Source: Streptomyces sp. A3M-1-3
GTDB taxonomy: Bacteria; Actinomycetota; Actinomycetes; Streptomycetales; Streptomycetaceae
Direction of reading: 5' to 3'
Assembly (NCBI RefSeq): GCF_024213665.1
Contig: NZ_JANAVP010000041.1
Location: 1 to 54,206, forward strand
DNA length: 54,206 nt
Both the position numbers and the translations under genes were made by a program. The notes beneath the pieces were generated by a model. The model ran no database searches. It saw only the letters and a list, made by a program, of their open reading frames with translations, and was not told the origin of the DNA. Shown here piece by piece: positions 49,324-54,206 of the stretch (position 1 is the first letter of the stretch; each line of letters begins with the position of its first letter).

Positions 49324-49932
49324 TCAATGGTCAGGACTGGGCGCCGAGTGGGGCGTGCCGGGGTGCACGCCCCGGTCCGCTCGGTAGTGCAGCAGCAACA
49401 CGGAGCGCACCGGTCCCCCCACCGCCAGGTATCCGTGTGGACGGGATGCGTCGAAGCCCACATAGTCGCCCGGGCCCAACTCCACCTCGCGCCCGTCCAC
49501 CTGGACGCTCAGTCTGCCGGACTGCACGACGGTGTGCTCGGTCCCGACGTGGCCGAGCGACTCCTGCCGGCAACCCGCTCGAAACTGCTGGTCGTAGACC
49601 TCGAGAATGGTGTCGCGCGTCTCGATCCGCTGCAGCGGCCGCAGATCGACCCCCTCACCGGCGAGCACCTCGACGTCTTCGGCCCGCACCACGGTCAGGC
49701 CGCCGGGGGGCCGGGTGTCCAGCAGATCCGAGACCGGTATCTCCAACGCGCGGGACAGGCTGAACACCGTCTCGATGGTCGGGTTCCCGCTCCCGGACTC
49801 CAGCTGCGACAGCGTCGCCTTGCCGATCCTGGAGCGCCGTGACAGCTCGGAGATGGACAGCCCGCGCAGGGTCCTGGCCCGCTTGAGATTGGTCGCCAGC
49901 ATCTCCTGGATCGAGCCGCCGTCGTTGCTCAC
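49324..49932 (-). CDS. XRE family regulator with C-terminal cupin domain
   Basis: This protein of about 202 residues has an N-terminal helix-turn-helix of the XRE type (LKRARTLRGLSISELSRRSRIGKATLSQLESG) and a C-terminal cupin (SVQVDGREVELGPGDYVGFDASRPHGYLA). This architecture is common in regulators of amino acid and amine catabolism. It lies just upstream of the hydroxyproline operon on the same strand. An ATG at 49953 is in frame, but it would put the start directly against the operator. The GTG at 49932 has GAAGG eight bases upstream and leaves the operator outside the gene, so I use it. Confidence 0.88.
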   Translation of the reverse strand: MSNDGGSIQEMLATNLKRARTLRGLSISELSRRSRIGKATLSQLESGSGNPTIETVFSLSRALEIPVSDLLDTRPPGGLTVVRAEDVEVLAGEGVDLRPLQRIETRDTILEVYDQQFRAGCRQESLGHVGTEHTVVQSGRLSVQVDGREVELGPGDYVGFDASRPHGYLAVGGPVRSVLLLHYRADRGVHPGTPHSAPSPDH

Positions 49933-49953
49933 ACCGTTCACCTTCGCCAGCAT

Positions 49954-49971
49954 CGTTCAGTTTACCGAACG
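49954..49971 (-). promoter_or_regulatory. Operator before the XRE-cupin regulator gene
   Basis: CGTTC-AGTTTACC-GAACG shares 16 of 18 bases with the palindrome core at the operon start. This suggests autoregulation and control of the operon by the same protein. The 180 bp on the far side lead to the deiminase gene and hold nothing else that I can identify. Confidence 0.72.
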
Positions 49972-50153
49972 GACTCTATTCGATACGCCGATCATCGTCG
50001 TCAGCTCGACAGTAACCGCAATCGCCCCGTCCGGGGCATGACGGGATGCGTGCGTCGCATCGCCCACGGGATGAATCCGGCGCTCGCAGGCAACTGATTC
50101 CCCGTCCCAGGCCTCTTCGGACTCGACAACCGAGCCTTGGGAAGGGACGCATC

Positions 50154-52079
50154 TTGGGTACGAGGCATGCGAGAAACACGGCAGTGGCGCTCACCGTGGT
50201 GGGGGCCGTACTGGCCCCCGTGGCACCGGCGTTCGCCGCGGATCCGCCCCGGGCGGACCTCCGGGCGGACCTCCGGGCGGACGTGAACCGGGACGGCGGG
50301 GTGGACGTCACCGGCGCGACCGACACCGCCGGTGAGGACAGCTGGTCGGCGGGGAGGGGAGCGGTCTTCCTCCCCAACATCGATGACGACACCAAGCGGT
50401 GCGCCGTCAAGGGCGCGAACGGCAGGCCGCTGCCCGACGCCAAGCTGGCCGCCTGCAACGACGCCGCCGACACCAAGGTGAACGGCTCCGGCGACGCGGC
50501 CGACCTGGCCCGCGTGCGTTCCGTACCGATGAAGAACCTGCCCGCCTCAGCGACGGGGACGCTGAAGGTCGTGGCCGCCGGCAAGAAGACGCGCGTCTTC
50601 GCCAAACGCTCCTCCGGCTGGACCTTGATGACGGCCAAGACCCGCCTGTCCGCCGCCGAGCTCCGCTCCGGAGTGGAGTTCGGGGTCGAGGGCACCGACG
50701 TGATCCGCGACAGCGCGGTCTGGGGCGGTCGCGCCGTGATCCGCCTGACCGTGACCTCAGGGGGAGAGATCACCTCGGACGACGTCACCCTGCGGGTCGC
50801 CCCGCTGCTCACCCACCACCACCTGCAGAAGGCACAGCAGTTGATGGTCACCAAGGTGGCGGGGAGGGACGACTACGCGCGTCGGCAGCAGGAGTTCGTC
50901 AAGGGCCTCGCAGCAGGGGTCAAGTCGGCCGGGATAACCAAGCCGCTGCTGACCTTCGACAAGTACGACGACATCTGGGCGCAGGACTTCGTCGAGCCCG
51001 GCTACGTGAGCATGGCCGGTCCCGGCGGGGGGCGGCAGGTGATGCGCGTGATGCTGCGGTCGGCGCAGCCGGACCGCGAGGCCGGCCGGGAACTCTTCGA
51101 GAAGCTGCGCGGCAAGGGCGTGGGTGTGGTCCAGGTGGCGGGGGTGCGCGACTCGGAGGAGTCGACCCTCAACTCGATGGGGAACCTGGAGACCATCCCT
51201 CCGTACACGCACGGCGGCCGGTCCTTCCCGGCCGGGCGCATCATCATGGGCGAGCGCAAGGACAACGGCTCCAAGCCCGCGAAGGCGATGCGGACGCTGC
51301 TGAAGTCCCAGGGCTTCCAGGACCCGCTGCTCCTGGACACCTCGTGGCTGCATGTGGGCCACGTGGACGAGTTCGTCCAGTTCCTTCCCGCGGACACCCC
51401 GCGGGGCTGGAAGATCGGCCTCGCCGATCCCGAAGCCGGACTGCGGCTGCTGCGCGAGGCGCAACAGGCCGGCCACGGCGGGACGCGGATGTTCTCGGTG
51501 CCGGGAAGCAGGGACATGCCCGCCCCCAAGGAGACCATCGACCAGGCGCTCGCCTCCAAGTGGCTGGTGGCCGACAACACCGTGGCCGCGCAGCGGATCA
51601 AGGCGAACCTGGCGGTACTCATGCGCGAGACGGGCGTGACCGAGGCCGAGGTCGTGCGGGTGCCCGCCCTGTACACGCGGGGTACGGAAGAGGGCGAGCG
51701 GGGCGATCGCATGCCGCGGCTCACGCGGATGGGCGCCGGCGAAGTACCGGACGTGGTCCGTGAGTACGGGCAGCAGGAACTCGCCAGGGACGACGGCCGA
51801 GGCGCGGCGGCCCCGGAAACCGTCATGACCAGCGCGTACGTCCCGGGCGCGGTGAACGGGATCGTGCTCGGCAGGAATCGCTACCTGGCCCCGCGGCAGT
51901 GGGGACCGGTCATCGGCGGCACGGACATCTTCACCGCCGCGGTGACCGCCGCGTACACCGGTGCGGGCATGAAGGTGTCGTACCTCGACGACTGGTACAC
52001 GTACCACCTCGGTCAGGGCGAAGTGCACTGCGGCACGAACACGCTGCGCGATGCCACCGCCGCCTGGTGGAAGCCGTAG
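50154..52079 (+). CDS. Secreted protein-arginine deiminase
   Basis: This 641-residue protein has a signal peptide (MGTRHARNTAVALTVVGAVLAPVAPAFA). It is followed by RADLRADLRADV, encoded by three 12-bp repeats (50250-50285), and by calcium-loop-like stretches (DVNRDGGVDVTGATD). The C-terminal half is a PAD catalytic domain: DDIWAQDFVEPGY near residue 271, WLHVGHVDEF with H403, and GEVHCGTNT with catalytic C626. Vertebrate PADs convert protein Arg to citrulline using calcium. This copy keeps the Asp, His and Cys, so it should be active outside the cell. The start is TTG with GAAGGG seven bases upstream; earlier in-frame codons do not lead into a signal peptide. Confidence 0.9.
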   Translation: MGTRHARNTAVALTVVGAVLAPVAPAFAADPPRADLRADLRADVNRDGGVDVTGATDTAGEDSWSAGRGAVFLPNIDDDTKRCAVKGANGRPLPDAKLAACNDAADTKVNGSGDAADLARVRSVPMKNLPASATGTLKVVAAGKKTRVFAKRSSGWTLMTAKTRLSAAELRSGVEFGVEGTDVIRDSAVWGGRAVIRLTVTSGGEITSDDVTLRVAPLLTHHHLQKAQQLMVTKVAGRDDYARRQQEFVKGLAAGVKSAGITKPLLTFDKYDDIWAQDFVEPGYVSMAGPGGGRQVMRVMLRSAQPDREAGRELFEKLRGKGVGVVQVAGVRDSEESTLNSMGNLETIPPYTHGGRSFPAGRIIMGERKDNGSKPAKAMRTLLKSQGFQDPLLLDTSWLHVGHVDEFVQFLPADTPRGWKIGLADPEAGLRLLREAQQAGHGGTRMFSVPGSRDMPAPKETIDQALASKWLVADNTVAAQRIKANLAVLMRETGVTEAEVVRVPALYTRGTEEGERGDRMPRLTRMGAGEVPDVVREYGQQELARDDGRGAAAPETVMTSAYVPGAVNGIVLGRNRYLAPRQWGPVIGGTDIFTAAVTAAYTGAGMKVSYLDDWYTYHLGQGEVHCGTNTLRDATAAWWKP

Positions 52080-52096
52080 GCAGGTTTGTTTCTTGG

Positions 52097-52129
52097 GCCC
52101 GCACTCGCCGGTCACCGGCGAGTGCGGGC
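52097..52129. terminator. Bidirectional terminator
   Basis: Perfect 15-bp arms GCCCGCACTCGCCGG (52097-52111) and CCGGCGAGTGCGGGC (52115-52129) have a TCA loop. It lies between the convergent deiminase and corA genes. Confidence 0.85.
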
Positions 52130-52144
52130 GCTGCCGAGGATTGC

Positions 52145-53308
52145 TCAGAGCCAGTCGCGGCGCTTGAAGATGACGTACAGGCTGACGCAGACGACCGCCA
52201 TCAGCACGATCGCGAAGGGATAGCCGAAGGCCCACGTGAGCTCCGGCATCGTGTCGAAGTTCATGCCGTAGATCGTGCCGACCAGGGTCGGGGCGAAGAG
52301 GATGGCCGCCCACGAGGAGATCTTCTTGATCTCCTCGTTCTGCTCGAAGCCCGCCTCCGCCAGTGCCCGCATCTCCGCGTTCTGCTGCTGCGTCACCAGC
52401 GTCGCGTTCACCGTCAGGATCTCGGTCAGGGCCTGGCGGAAGCCGTCGACGCGTTCGCTCGTGTGCGTGACATGGTCGGCGACGTCGCGGAGGTAGCGCT
52501 GCAGCTCCTCGTCCGTGCCGTACTTCGCGAAGCCGGCCATCAGGCCGTGCAGCATCCCCACCAGCGGGCGGGTGGCGCGCTGGAACTCGACCATTTCGCG
52601 GGAGAGTTCGTAGATGCGGCGGGACACTTCCGGGTCGCCGCGGAAGACCTCGGTCTCGATCTCGTCGATGTCGACCTGTACGCCCTGCACGACCGGGAGG
52701 TAGCCGTCGACGACCGCGTCCAGGATCGCGTACAGCACCGCCTCCGGGCCCAGCGCCAGCAGCTCCGGCGCCTCCTCCATACGGCGGCGGACGCCGGAGA
52801 GGTCCGGGGCGGCGCCGTGCCGGACCGTGATCAGGAAGTCGGGGCCGACGAAGACGTGCAGCTCGCCGAAGTCGACCTCCTCCGCCGCGTCGAGGTAACG
52901 CGCGGCGCGCAGCACCACGAACAGGGTGTCGCCGTAGCGCTCCAGCTTGGGGCGCTGGTGGGCTTCGAGCGCGTCTTCGATGGAGAGCGGATGCAGGTCG
53001 AACTCGTCGGCCAGCGAGAAGAGTTCGGCCTCGGTCGGGCGGTGCAGGCCGATCCACGCCATACCGTCGCGCTGCTCGCGCAGCTGCCGGAAGGTCTCGG
53101 CGAGCGTGACGGGCGTGGAGACGCGCCGGCCGTCCCGGTAGAGCGCGGCCTGTACGACACTGCGGTGTTCGGCCGCCTGGACCTCGGCGGGCGCGGCCGG
53201 CGCCTCGGGCGCTGCGGCGGAGGCCGGGGGACCGGCCGGAGGTGCCGCCGGACGGCGCCATGCGTGCTTCTTCGGGGACAGCGGGGGACGGGCTCGTCGC
53301 TCCGGCAT
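52145..53308 (-). CDS. corA: CorA family magnesium/cobalt transporter
   Basis: This 387-residue protein starts with about 45 residues rich in Pro and Ala. The soluble funnel domain follows (IGLHRPTEAELFSLADEFDLHPLSIEDAL), then long helices, and two C-terminal membrane spans separated by the GMN signature (VGTIYGMNFDTMPEL). The end KRRDWL is typical. CorA forms pentameric channels for magnesium. GGAGGTG lies seven bases before the ATG at 53308. Transcribed alone, it is convergent with the deiminase gene. Confidence 0.94.
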   Translation of the reverse strand: MPERRARPPLSPKKHAWRRPAAPPAGPPASAAAPEAPAAPAEVQAAEHRSVVQAALYRDGRRVSTPVTLAETFRQLREQRDGMAWIGLHRPTEAELFSLADEFDLHPLSIEDALEAHQRPKLERYGDTLFVVLRAARYLDAAEEVDFGELHVFVGPDFLITVRHGAAPDLSGVRRRMEEAPELLALGPEAVLYAILDAVVDGYLPVVQGVQVDIDEIETEVFRGDPEVSRRIYELSREMVEFQRATRPLVGMLHGLMAGFAKYGTDEELQRYLRDVADHVTHTSERVDGFRQALTEILTVNATLVTQQQNAEMRALAEAGFEQNEEIKKISSWAAILFAPTLVGTIYGMNFDTMPELTWAFGYPFAIVLMAVVCVSLYVIFKRRDWL

Positions 53309-53469
53309 CGCAGGTCACCTCCCGGGTCGAACGTGCGTCGTATGGGGCGGCTGCTGTGTAGGGCCACGGAGCAGGATATCCGGATCAAGTGGCAGGGGCA
53401 GGGCGGCAGGGCGGCGGGGTCCGCCATTGAGGACAGAAGTCGTCCGCAAGGACGAGTAGCGTGCGGAGC

Positions 53470-54206
53470 ATGGCCTCGAAGACGAATCCCGTACTCGGTA
53501 CTCGCGCCCTGAACCGCGCCACCCTGGCGCGCCAGCTCCTGCTCGGCCGCGCCGCGATGACGGCCGAGGACGCCGTCGCGCACCTCCTCGGCCTCCAGGC
53601 GCAGAACGTCAAGCCGCCGTACTACCAGCTCTGGTCCCGGCTGGCGGGCTTCGACCCCGAAGAGCTGTCCGGCCTGATGAGCTCGCGCGCGGTCGTCCGT
53701 ATCGTCTCCATCCGCTCCACCATCCATACCCACACCGCCGAGGACGCCCTCACCCTGCGCCCGCTGGTGCAGGCCGCGCGGGACCGCGAGCTGAAGATGT
53801 TCCGCAAGGGCCTGGCCGGGGTGGACCTGGACCGGCTGGCCACGCCGCGGCATGGTGGAGGAGCGGCCCCGCACGATGCAGCAGATCCGCGAGGCGCTGC
53901 TGAAGGAATGGCCGGACGCCGACCCGCAGTCCCTGGGCGTCGCCGCCCGGTGCCTGCTTCCCCTCGTACAGGTCACCCCGCGCGGCATGTGGGGGCGAAG
54001 CGGGCAGGTCACGCTCACCACCGCGGAGCACTGGCTCGGCCGCCCGTCCGCGCCCGCCCCGGCGCCCGACGAGACCGTACTGCGCTATCTGGCCGCCTTC
54101 GGGCCCGCCTCGGTCAAGGACATGCAGACATCCGTGGCCGGGCCGGTGCGCCGGGAGAGTACGGGGAGGACGCGGGGATGCGGGAGCTGGAGCGGATCAC
54201 GGCTCG
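53470..54206 (+). pseudogene. Winged-helix DNA-binding domain protein, frameshifted and cut by the window end
   Basis: The ATG at 53470 opens a frame with good family sequence (RALNRATLARQLLLGRAAMTAEDAVAHLLGLQAQ, then YYQLWSRLAGFDPEELSGL and RIVSIRSTIHTHTAEDAL) up to about 53845. There a loss equivalent to two bases moves the coding sense to another frame, which continues MVEERPRTMQQIREALLKEW and GRSGQVTLTTAEHWLGRPS. Near 54130 the family match ends again. This is the winged-helix family sometimes linked to DNA crosslink unhooking (YcaQ/AlkX-like). One sequencing error could explain the first shift but not the second change. Confidence 0.72.

Overview
The window looks like chromosomal DNA from a Streptomyces or a close relative. 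GC is very high, with third-position GC bias strong enough to leave long antisense shadow frames. GTG/TTG starts, GGAGG-type ribosome sites, mycothiol-type formaldehyde metabolism and Streptomyces-style hairpin terminators all fit. No rRNA, tRNA or CRISPR array was seen.

Region 1 (1-10022) is purine catabolism. A degenerate anti-sigma-type ATPase fragment and a TPR-like protein come first. A PucR-type regulator is then divergent from a three-subunit xanthine dehydrogenase, followed by an NCS2 purine permease and an XdhC/CoxI cofactor-insertion protein.

Region 2 (10023-13990) holds a P450 remnant, an AlkB-type DNA repair dioxygenase behind a LexA-like box, a mycothiol-dependent formaldehyde dehydrogenase with a metallo-beta-lactamase-fold partner, and a decayed secreted-peptidase remnant.

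Region 3 (13991-37119) is a nearly complete choline to glycine betaine to dimethylglycine to sarcosine to glycine/serine pathway. It has a Rieske ferredoxin, ferredoxin reductase and Rieske oxygenase (probable glycine betaine demethylase), an IclR regulator, BetA, a MetF-like protein, PurU, BetB, a betaine-type ABC transporter, dimethylglycine oxidase, FolD, GlyA and heterotetrameric sarcosine oxidase (BDAG). Formaldehyde and folate-bound C1 units from the demethylations can leave through the formaldehyde dehydrogenase of region 2 and through FolD/PurU/MetF. I found one palindrome, GTTGCG-N5-CGCAAC, usually as a pair phased by 19 bp, at six promoters of this set, including the formaldehyde dehydrogenase. 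It is the likely operator of a single regulon, probably read by the IclR protein.

Region 4 (37120-44110) is a compact NHLM-type peptide secretion locus: a cysteine-free double-glycine leader peptide gene, an HlyD-like adaptor, a C39-peptidase ABC exporter and a second ABC exporter, with no modification enzyme beside them. This is the most likely under-described system here.

Region 5 (44202-49971) is a minus-strand hydroxyproline catabolic operon (epimerase, deaminase/lyase, three-part dehydrogenase) under an XRE-cupin regulator. A shared palindrome lies in front of both the regulator and the operon. Region 6 (50154-54206) has a secreted protein-arginine deiminase, a CorA transporter and a frameshifted winged-helix gene running off the end.

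A short Streptomyces-type palindromic repeat occurs four times. Three copies lie in frame inside the coding sequences of the xanthine dehydrogenase Fe-S subunit, dimethylglycine oxidase and sarcosine oxidase alpha.
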